This document shows, one piece after another, positions 5,991 through 12,197 of a DNA stretch of 13,522 nt. Under the pieces are notes generated by a model. The model was not told the origin of the DNA. It made no database searches and saw nothing but the letters and a program-made list of their open reading frames with translations. The position numbers were made by a program, and so were the translations under genes. Numbering within the stretch: the first letter of the stretch is position 1; every line of letters begins with the position of its first letter. The stretch comes from an uncultured Lachnospiraceae bacterium (lineage in GTDB: Bacteria > Bacillota > Clostridia > Lachnospirales > Lachnospiraceae): NCBI GenBank assembly GCA_910585935.1, contig CAJUHN010000087.1, positions 1 to 13,522 on the forward strand, in the 5' to 3' direction.

Positions 5991-7652
5991 TTAATAGCCG
6001 CCTGTGCTGCGTTGGTCAAAAGAAGGAGAATTGGCTTCCACTTCGGATACTTGAGCATCGGCTTTTTTGCCGAGTACTTTCAGTCTTATATTATCATCAA
6101 ACATACTTAGCTTCCAGACAAAACAATCTTTATAAACAATTATCTGGTCAACAAAAGCATCAATGACTGTTTCAGGTATTTTGTAAACAGAAAAATCAAA
6201 ATTCTGCTCCAAACCATATTTAAGTACTTCTAACCGTTTTCGGTAATCTTCATCATCCAGTTCCTCGTCAACTTGATATGATTCCAGCAATTTTTCTAAC
6301 CGCTCTTTTTCTTCTAATAGTTCTTTTTTCATCTCATCAAAAGTATCTTTTTCTATCTCACCAGAAATACGCAAATTGACAAGATTTTTATATTTTGAAG
6401 TATTTTTATCTATTTTTTTCTTAGTTTCTTTTATCTCACGTTCAAAATTATTGTATCGGTCATCTTGTATATGCTTTTCAAGCATTTCATTAGCTATGGT
6501 AATTACCGCACCTTTATCCTCCCAAAAATTCTGAAAGATCATTTGTGCCATCATTTCCAATTTCCACTGCTGAACCATTGGTGACTCACATATACCTTCT
6601 AAGCTAAGCCCTTTACGTTTTCTGGTTTCTATTGTACCAGACTGAATTTGTTTATAACACTGAAAAGCATATTGTGGAATGCCATCTTTCTTGTGCCAGA
6701 TTTTTCTATTAAAAGAACCTCCACAGGAACATTTAAGTTTTCTTGTCCATACATCATTACAGACATTCTTTCCTCTTTTTCCTCTGTTTTCAACAGAAGC
6801 TGTTTTTTTTGAAAGCATATCCTGAACTTTCTGAAACTGTTCCTTTGATATAATAGGTTCATGACTGCCTTCTACAACAACTTGCTCAACTTCTCCAAAA
6901 TTTTTTATTTTTTTCTGCTCCAAATAGTCAGGAACATATTCCTTTCTATATGTAATAATCCCACAATAAAAAGAATTATTAAGTATTCTGCTAATGCAAG
7001 ATGAACTCCATCTTGTCAATCCCGTTGCTGTCAATCGTCCTGCTTTTTCTAATGCAAATTGTATCTTGCGCAATCCCATTCCGTCAATATACATATCATA
7101 AATCATTCTGACAGTTTCAGCCTGTTCTTTATTTATAACAAACTCCTTATCAACTTTGTCATATCCTAAAACATTTCCATTACCATATGGAACTGCATTT
7201 TGAAAAGAAACCATCTGACCTGCTTTTACTCTAAGAGATGTTTTTTTACTCTCATTTTGAGCCAAAGTTGCCATAATTGTCAGCCTTAACTCGCCATCTT
7301 CATCATTCATTGTCCAAATATTATCCTCAGTAAAATATACTTCTACACCCATCCTTTTTAATTTTCTTGTTTCCTGCAATGTATCAACCGTATTTCTTGC
7401 AAACCGGGAAACTTCTCTTGTTAATATCAAATCGAAACAACCATTGGACGCATCATCCAACATCCGCATAAAACTTTGTCGTTTCTTAACAGAAGTCCCC
7501 GTAATTCCCTCATCAATATATCGGTCATACAGCTTCCAGTCCGGATGCTGTTCCAGTATATTGTCATAATACTGAACCTGATTTCCCAATGCTGAAATTT
7601 GTGCTTCATGTTCGGTAGATACTCTTGCATAAATCGCAACAGTTCTTCCCAT
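5991..7652 (-). CDS. Large serine recombinase (site-specific integrase/excisionase)
   Basis: This 553-aa enzyme cuts and rejoins DNA at attachment sites through a serine-DNA link, moving its element in and out of the chromosome. The start is set by AAGGAGG five bases before the ATG at 7652. The resolvase domain (1-145) has VAIYARVST with catalytic Ser12, the GITGTS loop (49-54) and LTREVSRFARN (78-88). A recombinase domain (about 160-265) includes NNSFYCGIITYRKEY. A zinc-ribbon-like part has Cys308, Cys310, Cys332 and Cys355, and a long coiled coil covers about 400-460, as in TnpX/Tn4451-like and phage integrases. The length is normal and the frame intact. It follows the 58-aa gene by 37 bp and is probably co-transcribed with it. 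Confidence 0.95.
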   Translation of the reverse strand: MGRTVAIYARVSTEHEAQISALGNQVQYYDNILEQHPDWKLYDRYIDEGITGTSVKKRQSFMRMLDDASNGCFDLILTREVSRFARNTVDTLQETRKLKRMGVEVYFTEDNIWTMNDEDGELRLTIMATLAQNESKKTSLRVKAGQMVSFQNAVPYGNGNVLGYDKVDKEFVINKEQAETVRMIYDMYIDGMGLRKIQFALEKAGRLTATGLTRWSSSCISRILNNSFYCGIITYRKEYVPDYLEQKKIKNFGEVEQVVVEGSHEPIISKEQFQKVQDMLSKKTASVENRGKRGKNVCNDVWTRKLKCSCGGSFNRKIWHKKDGIPQYAFQCYKQIQSGTIETRKRKGLSLEGICESPMVQQWKLEMMAQMIFQNFWEDKGAVITIANEMLEKHIQDDRYNNFEREIKETKKKIDKNTSKYKNLVNLRISGEIEKDTFDEMKKELLEEKERLEKLLESYQVDEELDDEDYRKRLEVLKYGLEQNFDFSVYKIPETVIDAFVDQIIVYKDCFVWKLSMFDDNIRLKVLGKKADAQVSEVEANSPSFDQRSTGGY

Positions 7653-7689
7653 GATTGCCTCCTTCTTTGTTTCTTCGCTTTTTATATTA

Positions 7690-7866
7690 TCACAATCTTT
7701 CTCTAATTGCAACATCTTTTATCTTGGGGGCATAATCTTTTTTTATGTTTGCATAAACTGTTTCTGAAATTTTCTTATCGAGATACAATTGTTTAATCAA
7801 AGCAAGTGCAGTAATAATATTTATATCTGATTGTATGAGTTTTGCTGAATCAATTTTTTTTGCCAT
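7690..7866 (-). CDS. Small SHOCT-like protein next to the recombinase
   Basis: This 58-aa protein starts MAKKIDSAKLIQSDINIITA, with AAAGGAGG five bases before the ATG at 7866. The segment LIKQLYLDKKISETVYANIK resembles the short SHOCT-type helical motif (a region that reads as 'not enough turns, start again' in many small proteins of mobile elements). It has no membrane segment or cysteines. Small ORFs of this type often lie just upstream of large serine recombinases in Clostridia, possibly as recombination directionality or accessory factors; that role is an inference. The 37 bp gap and shared strand point to an operon with the recombinase. Confidence 0.65.
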   Translation of the reverse strand: MAKKIDSAKLIQSDINIITALALIKQLYLDKKISETVYANIKKDYAPKIKDVAIRERL

Positions 7867-7880
7867 ACTTTCCTCCTTTC

Positions 7881-7991
7881 TCACACAGCTTTATCTGCCC
7901 ATGACAAACAAGAACATTGCTCCTGCCTCTCATCAGCAGACAAAATTCTTCCATAATTCTTTTCAAAAAACACATACAGGTGACAGCTCAT
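7881..7991 (-). CDS. Possible small ORF, 36 codons
   Basis: The frame reads MSCHLYVFFEKNYGRILSAD and ends in TGA 15 bp before the start of the 58-aa gene. It has no clear ribosome binding site. It could be a leader ORF or the tail of the decayed gene that lies upstream (8019-8225). I do not recognise it. Confidence 0.25.
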   Translation of the reverse strand: MSCHLYVFFEKNYGRILSADERQEQCSCLSWADKAV

Positions 7992-8018
7992 TACACTGTC
8001 CACATCGGTATCGCACCG

Positions 8019-8225
8019 TCATTCTATATTGACCGAATAATCGGAAGTATCATTATCAAAGATATGCCTCATAGCCTCATGTAACTGCTACACTTTTTGC
8101 CAGACATTCATCGCTCACTGCCTTAGCTTCAATACCAGATTTCAATATTCCCTCGCATACACTTTCACACAAAAATGAAAGCAGGCAGTTCTTGGCGTGT
8201 CCGCATAGCGGCTCCGCATATCCCA
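8019..8225 (-). pseudogene. Frameshifted remnant of an unknown gene
   Basis: One frame reads CESVCEGILKSGIEAKAVSD then ECLAKSVAVT and stops at 8078; the next frame resumes at once with HEAMRHIFDNDTSDYSVNIE and stops at 8019. The two join smoothly if one small indel near 8080 is repaired, so this looks like one gene broken by a frameshift. The upstream part reads YAEPLCGHAKNC. I do not recognise the family, and no start codon is evident. Confidence 0.35.
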
Positions 8226-8396
8226 CACGTCCCGTATGTATTTGCATATTCAATTTTCAAGGTACACCTGGACAAAATTTCCTGTCCGTTTTGGATAAAA
8301 TCATTTCTGGACTTGTCAGCCCAAAAAGCACATAAGCACTCTCCGTCTGCTATGAACGGTTCTGTAAAGATTATGTGCTTTAGCGGAATGACAAGG

Positions 8397-8726
8397 TTAA
8401 ATCTCCAGCTTATCGGGTCCGTATTTATGTAAAATCTGCAACAAAATTTTCTTATGTACGCCCTCTGCCTGTCTATAAATTTCGCACAATGTATCTAACT
8501 CGTCAGCGGAAAGAGTATTCACATATGGCTTGTAATCGTCCCCTATATAAATTCCACCATCTCCGCCCTGCTTTGTATAAACCGGGAAGCCGGGGGATAA
8601 AGCCTGAATATCTCTCTGTATTGTGCGGGTAGTGACACCAAGTTCGTCTGCCAGTTCCCTCGCCGTTGTATGCCGCCGGAGAATCAGAATATTCATGATT
8701 TCCGTTCTGCGGTTAGTCGTATTCAT
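8397..8726 (-). CDS. HTH_11-type transcriptional regulator (DeoR/YafY-like DNA-binding domain only)
   Basis: This 109-aa protein starts at 8726 with AGGGGGG six bases before the ATG. Residues 1-45 include RRHTTARELADELGVTTRTI and QRDIQALS, a classic winged-helix of the HTH_11/DeoR group. A wing-like GGDGGIYIGDDY follows near 60-72, and a helical C-terminus (73-109) ends in KYGPDKLEI. The WYL ligand-binding domain of full-length YafY proteins is absent, so it is a short, probably dimeric DNA binder. It is divergent from the mobilization genes, across the 660 bp control region, and so is a good candidate to regulate them or itself. The frame is intact. Confidence 0.82.
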   Translation of the reverse strand: MNTTNRRTEIMNILILRRHTTARELADELGVTTRTIQRDIQALSPGFPVYTKQGGDGGIYIGDDYKPYVNTLSADELDTLCEIYRQAEGVHKKILLQILHKYGPDKLEI

Positions 8727-8772
8727 GCTTCACCCCCCTTCTGCTAATTCTCCAGTTACATTGTAAAAAATG

Positions 8773-8788
8773 AACCCGACAAAACCCG
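8773..8788. promoter_or_regulatory. Possible operator: AACCCG direct half-sites
   Basis: AACCCG occurs at 8773-8778 and 8783-8788, exactly ten bases apart, so on the same face of the helix. They lie about 45-60 bp upstream of the HTH gene start, where an autoregulatory site would be expected. Short repeats like this can arise by chance. Confidence 0.3.
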
Positions 8789-8891
8789 TCTTATTCAAAA
8801 AAATAATTTAAAAAAATTTTTTAAGTGCTGTCTGGCTTTACTGTTTTGACAACCTCTATACCAAACCTTTTGTTTTTCCTGCCATCTTTTG

Positions 8892-8920
8892 TTGACTTTT
8901 CCCCTGCCGCTTGTTAAAAT
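8892..8920 (+). promoter_or_regulatory. Sigma-A promoter for the mobilization operon
   Basis: TTGACT at 8892-8897 and TAAAAT at 8915-8920 are separated by 17 bp, close to the TTGACA-17-TATAAT consensus. The promoter points towards mobC about 470 bp away and sits just before the attenuator-like hairpin and the inverted-repeat cluster. Confidence 0.6.
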
Positions 8921-8959
8921 TTTTAGTGGATAAAATCATAAATTCTTAAAAGTACACTC

Positions 8960-9016
8960 AAACTGCTATGAGCCAAAGCAGGGTAATTCTGCCCTGTTCT
9001 GGTTGTGGCAGTTTTT
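8960..9016 (+). terminator. Attenuator-like branched hairpin with T-run
   Basis: AAACTGC (8960-8966) pairs with GCAGTTT (9008-9014), enclosing CAGGG (8979-8983) and CCCTG (8992-8996). A run of six T starts at 9012. The structure is about 40 bp after the promoter's -10 box, so transcripts for mobC/relaxase would have to read through it. It may be an attenuator or a plain terminator that limits mobilization gene expression. Confidence 0.5.
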
Positions 9017-9071
9017 TATTTGCCAAAGTAATCCTCTTACAGCCCAAATGCCGAAAGGCTTTACAAAAGAC

Positions 9072-9313
9072 GGGCGGTAACGCCCTTATGTGTTGTAAGA
9101 CACTCGCCTAAGCTCGTACAACACGCAAACTCCCTACGGGCAGTTTGCACAAGAATAGCAAGCACTGCTCATGTCATGACATGAGCTTCAATTTCCCCAA
9201 GTTTCTTACAAGTAGAAACTTGAAGAAATTGGCTTGCAGAGGGCATATCCCCCTGTCCCCCTAAAAGCGCAAAAGCTACTGCGCTCTGCTTACGCAGCAC
9301 TGACAGCTTTTGC
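9072..9313. other. oriT: Candidate origin of transfer (oriT): cluster of six inverted repeats
   Basis: Six inverted repeats lie back to back: GGGCG-4-CGCCC (9072-9085); GTGTTGTA/TACAACAC (9090-9124); GCAAACT/AGTTTGC (9125-9148); a perfect 20 bp palindrome centred on ATGTCATGACAT (9167-9186); an 18 bp imperfect repeat with AAGTTTCT/AGAAACTT core (9189-9206 with 9214-9231); and GCAAAAGCT/AGCTTTTGC (9269-9277 with 9305-9313) with CTGCG/CGCAG inside. A C-rich stretch, GGGCATATCCCCCTGTCCCC (9241-9260), sits between the last two and could hold the nick site. Such structure just upstream of mobC and relaxase is typical of oriT; the nick position is not proven. Confidence 0.65.
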
Positions 9314-9387
9314 CAAAAAACAACCGCCGGATACGGCATAATCAACCGCATTTTTTTAAACATCAATGCAAAGAAAGGAGCTTCAAA

Positions 9388-9729
9388 ATGCCAAACAGAG
9401 AACGCAAAATTCCTATTCAGATTTATCTAAACGAGGACGAAGATTATATCCTCACGCAAAAACAGAAAGCATCAGGAATGAAAGATAAATCCTCTTTCCT
9501 GCGGCATCTAATCATATATGGTTATGTCTATGACATTGACTATACAGAACTGCGTGAATACAACTCTGCGCTTGCCAAAATCGGGAACAACTTAAACCAG
9601 ATTGCAAAGCGTATGAATGCCACAGGCAACGTATACGAAGCCGATGTAAAAGAAGTAAAGGAGCTGATGCAAAAGGTATGGCATACACAAAAATCCATGC
9701 TATCACGGCAACCGTCCATAAAGCAGTAG
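9388..9729 (+). CDS. mobC: MobC-family relaxosome accessory protein
   Basis: This 113-aa protein starts at 9388, with AAAGGAG seven bases before the ATG; an in-frame ATG at 9310 lies inside the last oriT hairpin and is unlikely. Residues 7-47 look like a ribbon-helix-helix DNA-binding fold (KIPIQIYLNEDEDYIL... SFLRHLIIYGY). Residues 58-77 carry the MobC signature EYNSALAKIGNNLNQIAKRM. MobC proteins bind oriT, open the strands near the nick and load the relaxase. The gene overlaps the relaxase start by 52 bp, so the two are translated together. Frame and length are normal. Confidence 0.88.
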   Translation: MPNRERKIPIQIYLNEDEDYILTQKQKASGMKDKSSFLRHLIIYGYVYDIDYTELREYNSALAKIGNNLNQIAKRMNATGNVYEADVKEVKELMQKVWHTQKSMLSRQPSIKQ

Positions 9730-11102
9730 ACTATATCTGCAACCCCGACAAAACCGATGAGGGCATACTGATTTCTTCTTATGGGTGCAGCCCCGAAACC
9801 GCCGCATATGATTTCAAATTTGCGCTCTCAAAAACCAAGCAGTCCGATCCAAATAAAGCCTACCACCTGATACAGTCTTTTCTCCCCGGCGAGGTTTCTT
9901 ATAAGGAAGCCCACCAGATAGGCGTGGAGCTTGCAGACAAACTTTTAGAGGGAAAATATTCTTACGTTGTCAGCACCCATATAGATAAAGGACACGTCCA
10001 CAACCACATCATTTTCTGCGCCGCTGATAACATCAACCATGAGAAATATCATGACTGTAAAAAGACCTATTACAACATCCGCAGCCTGAGCGATAACCTC
10101 TGCCGGGAGCATGAGCTTTCCGTCATTACTCCGGGAGCAAAAACAATGGCTGCAAAGGGCGCAGCCAGAGGCAAAACATATAAGGAATGGCAGGCTGGCA
10201 GAAGCGGTTCTTCATGGAAAGAACAGTTAAAAACCGACATCGACGAAGCCATAAAAAACGCCTCAACTTATGAGGACTGTATTGAGCTGATACGGGCAAA
10301 AGGCTACGAGGTTAAGGGCAGCGACTTCGGGGAAAACGCACACAAATTTATCTCATTCCGTCCTCTGGACAGGGAGCGTTTTGTCCGTGGCAGCGCCAAA
10401 TCTTTAGGTGCAGAGTACACCAAAGAACGGATTAAGGAACGCATCACGGAAAAGGCACTTGCAAAGGAAAAAAAGCGTGTGCCGTTCCCGACCAGAAAGA
10501 AGCCCATTGTCAAAGATTATTCAAGAAAAAATCTTATTGACACAACCGAGGATAAGTTTGCACAAAGCCCCGGCTTAAAACATTGGGCTGACATCCAGAA
10601 CCTTAAAATCGCCGCCGCAAGCTACAGTCAGGCAGGCTCTATTGCGGAGCTTGAAAACCAGATTTCCGCCAAGTCCACACTGGCAAAAACAGCCCGTGAA
10701 AGCCTTGTGGAAACCGAGCGCCAGCTAAAAGATTTAGGACAGATTTTAAAGTATGCAGAGCAGTACAAAGCCAACCATATCTATCATGTCCGCTACAAAA
10801 AATCCAAGGATAAAGATGCCTACCTGCGCCGCCATGAAACAGAGCTTATCCTACATGACGGTGCGGAAAATATGCTGAAACGCTTTGGCATTGACACGAA
10901 AAATCTCGATGTCGAAAAGCTCCGCAGCGACTATAATGCCCTCTATTCCAAAAAGCAGACTTTACAGAAAACATATAAATCTGCCGAGAAAGAAGCCGCT
11001 GACCTGAATCGGAAACTGGATAACCTCAACCAATATCTTGACCGCAGTTTAGAACAACAATCTGCTGACAAAAAGATTGACAAAAATACCCAATCCCTCT
11101 AA
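9678..11102 (+). CDS. MOBP-type relaxase / mobilization nuclease
   Basis: This 474-aa protein nicks oriT and stays covalently bound to the 5' end of the transferred strand. The relaxase domain covers about 1-250: AVDYICNPDKT at 16-26 with Tyr19 as candidate catalytic residue, AYHLIQSFLPGE at 61-72, and HIDKGHVHNHIIF at 101-113, the metal-binding HxDxxHxHNH motif of the Relaxase/VirD2-like (PF03432) group. The part from about 300 to 474 is charged and helical with coiled-coil character (ENQISAKSTLAKTARESLVE and later). Overall it resembles relaxases of Tn1549-like elements. Its ATG at 9678 is inside mobC. Its GC content is higher than that of the recombinase. A long hairpin follows 15 bp after the stop. 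Confidence 0.92.
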   Translation: MAYTKIHAITATVHKAVDYICNPDKTDEGILISSYGCSPETAAYDFKFALSKTKQSDPNKAYHLIQSFLPGEVSYKEAHQIGVELADKLLEGKYSYVVSTHIDKGHVHNHIIFCAADNINHEKYHDCKKTYYNIRSLSDNLCREHELSVITPGAKTMAAKGAARGKTYKEWQAGRSGSSWKEQLKTDIDEAIKNASTYEDCIELIRAKGYEVKGSDFGENAHKFISFRPLDRERFVRGSAKSLGAEYTKERIKERITEKALAKEKKRVPFPTRKKPIVKDYSRKNLIDTTEDKFAQSPGLKHWADIQNLKIAAASYSQAGSIAELENQISAKSTLAKTARESLVETERQLKDLGQILKYAEQYKANHIYHVRYKKSKDKDAYLRRHETELILHDGAENMLKRFGIDTKNLDVEKLRSDYNALYSKKQTLQKTYKSAEKEAADLNRKLDNLNQYLDRSLEQQSADKKIDKNTQSL

Positions 11103-11117
11103 ATTCGACACTAAAAA

Positions 11118-11160
11118 AGAGGGTATCGCAACGAGTTTTTTCTCTGTTGCGATACCCTCT
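11118..11160 (-). terminator. Strong 15 bp hairpin after the relaxase gene
   Basis: AGAGGGTATCGCAAC (11118-11132) and GTTGCGATACCCTCT (11146-11160) are exact reverse complements around a 13-nt loop. On the minus strand the stem is followed by a run of T (complement of the A-run at 11113-11118), so it is a canonical terminator for minus-strand transcription. It may also stop relaxase transcription less well. It separates the mobilization genes from the minus-strand operon on the right. Confidence 0.8.
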
Positions 11161-11320
11161 AATGTATGCTGCCAACTCTATATTCTGTTCTGATCCATGC
11201 TTTATGTTGTGTATTTCCCTATATCGTTCTTTCATGTATTTCGCTCCATTTTCCAATCGGTTTCCGCTGTATTTCACATACAATGATATGTATGATTACC
11301 TAACACATCAATTTATTAAA

Positions 11321-11358
11321 GAAAGCCAGCAAAATCTGCAAAGAAACTACTGGCTTTC
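11321..11358 (-). terminator. Terminator-like hairpin downstream of the minus-strand operon
   Basis: GAAAGCCAG (11321-11329) pairs exactly with CTGGCTTTC (11350-11358), with flanking TAAA/TTTA extending the stem. On the minus strand it is followed by TTTAATAAATT, a moderate U-rich tail. It lies 70 bp after the stop of the 209-aa gene. The rest of 11161-11428 has no supported gene. Confidence 0.55.
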
Positions 11359-11428
11359 CTTTACTGTTCATCACGTTTTTTAACCAGATATATACTCCTA
11401 TGGAGCAATCCTCCAACTCTGCCCTGTC

Positions 11429-12058
11429 TTATAATTGCATGCAGGCGAAATATGTGGTAGTTTTTCCATTTTCATCTCCCTCATGACTCCGTCCATACAT
11501 TGGATAATAACAAGTTTCTTCCGGTCCTTTTGTTCCACGTTCAATTACCTCTAATTTTTCTGCCCATAATCCACTGCTTTCCTTAGTAGTACATTCACCC
11601 TGCATTTGGGGATATAATTTGCATAAAGTCCACTCTTTATCTTTTTTTGCCTTCGCATATAGCTTTTTGTATGCATATCTGGTCTGCCCATTCTCATCCC
11701 CAATATGCTCTCTTCCTACAATCAATGTTCCTTCCATGTAACCCTCACCGATGTTAAAAGAAGAGCCACTTTCTTTATAGTATTCTGAATAAAGTACATC
11801 TGACAACTTAAATTCATACTCCTTGTTGCCATCATTCAGAAAAGAAAGCGCACCATATTTATAGGTTGTTTTGCCATTCTCATCGCCCAGATGCATTCGT
11901 CCCACAATAACCTGATCAGCTTTTGGGCAAATAAACGAGCTACCCGTATCATCCCTATGTTTTGCTGCCCCAGACTCATCAATGGTCTCCTGCTTTATAT
12001 CCGAAGACATGACACCTATTATTAGCCTTCTTACTTCTTTTTCTCCATTCTGTTCCAT
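11429..12058 (-). CDS. Unrecognised protein with three GR-x2-H-x-GDENG-x-T repeats
   Basis: This 209-aa protein starts at 12058 with AAAGGAGG seven bases upstream. I do not recognise a named family. It has three copies of one unit: VGRMHLGDENGKTTYKY (52-68), VGREHIGDENGQTRYAY (114-130) and YGRSHEGDENGKTTTYF (188-204), about 62 and 74 residues apart. The first two are preceded by a GSSF segment (39-42, 98-101) and the third by SSGLW (161-165). Cysteines occur near repeats 1 and 3. There is no signal peptide or membrane segment, so it is probably cytoplasmic or leaves the cell by another route. Such spaced repeats suggest a three-bladed or trefoil-like fold, perhaps a lectin-like binder; this is inference. 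It is last in a cluster with a 28-codon ORF and a surface protein. Confidence 0.8.
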   Translation of the reverse strand: MEQNGEKEVRRLIIGVMSSDIKQETIDESGAAKHRDDTGSSFICPKADQVIVGRMHLGDENGKTTYKYGALSFLNDGNKEYEFKLSDVLYSEYYKESGSSFNIGEGYMEGTLIVGREHIGDENGQTRYAYKKLYAKAKKDKEWTLCKLYPQMQGECTTKESSGLWAEKLEVIERGTKGPEETCYYPMYGRSHEGDENGKTTTYFACMQL

Positions 12059-12074
12059 AAAGAACCTCCTTTAT

Positions 12075-12161
12075 TTAATTTATTTGTTTGTAGCTGTGCC
12101 GCAGATCTGCCGAGTAAATTACCGTCGGACTGCGGGCAGCCATTCTCCATAAACCTCTCAT
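12075..12161 (-). CDS. Candidate micro-protein, 28 codons
   Basis: The frame starts at the ATG at 12161 with AAGGAGGG five bases before it and ends in TAA at 12075, only 16 bp before the start of the 209-aa gene. The product reads MRGLWRMAARSPTVIYSADL then RHSYKQIN; it is basic, without a membrane segment. The strong ribosome binding site at the right spacing is the main evidence that it is translated. It may be a true small protein, a leader ORF coupling translation of the next gene, or the start of a gene whose remainder was deleted. I recognise no family. Confidence 0.45.
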   Translation of the reverse strand: MRGLWRMAARSPTVIYSADLRHSYKQIN

Positions 12162-12197
12162 GTATGCACCCTCCTTATTGATAAAAACATCTTTCCT

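Larger units (their letters stand above)
7867..8396. other. 530 bp region with only decayed or tiny coding remnants
   Basis: Between the recombinase operon and the HTH gene, no complete gene is seen. It holds a possible 36-codon ORF (7881-7991) and a frameshifted remnant (8019-8225). The right part (about 8226-8396) has no frame I trust. Confidence 0.5.
8727..9387. other. 661 bp non-coding control and transfer-origin region
   Basis: The region between the divergent HTH gene and mobC has no gene that I trust. From left to right it holds two AACCCG half-sites, a long A/T tract (8795-8822), a sigma-A promoter, an attenuator-like hairpin and a dense cluster of inverted repeats interpreted as oriT. 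Confidence 0.75.
5988..11160. mobile_element. Probable integrative mobilizable element (serine recombinase + MobC/relaxase)
   Basis: The segment carries a large serine recombinase at its left end, a small companion gene, an HTH regulator, an oriT-like hairpin cluster, mobC and a relaxase, and ends near a strong hairpin after the relaxase. No coupling protein, VirB4 or other transfer genes are seen, so it could only be mobilised by another conjugative element. Exact ends are not defined: no target-site duplication could be found by eye, and serine recombinases leave only a very short core match. It could also be two elements side by side (recombinase unit 5988-7866 and mob unit 8397-11160), since decayed ORFs lie between them. 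Confidence 0.6.

Noticed and set aside
8175..8432. 85-codon plus-strand frame
   Set aside because: It overlaps the 3' end of the HTH gene on the opposite strand and resembles nothing known; no ribosome binding site.
11026..11283. 85-codon minus-strand frame crossing the relaxase end and the hairpin
   Set aside because: It reads through a perfect terminator hairpin and the end of the relaxase gene, and has no ribosome binding site. The helical part (KERYREIHNIKHGSEQN) looks protein-like but is too short to claim.
11147..11383. 78-codon plus-strand frame after the relaxase
   Set aside because: It starts inside the right arm of the terminator hairpin, has no ribosome binding site and covers the second terminator.
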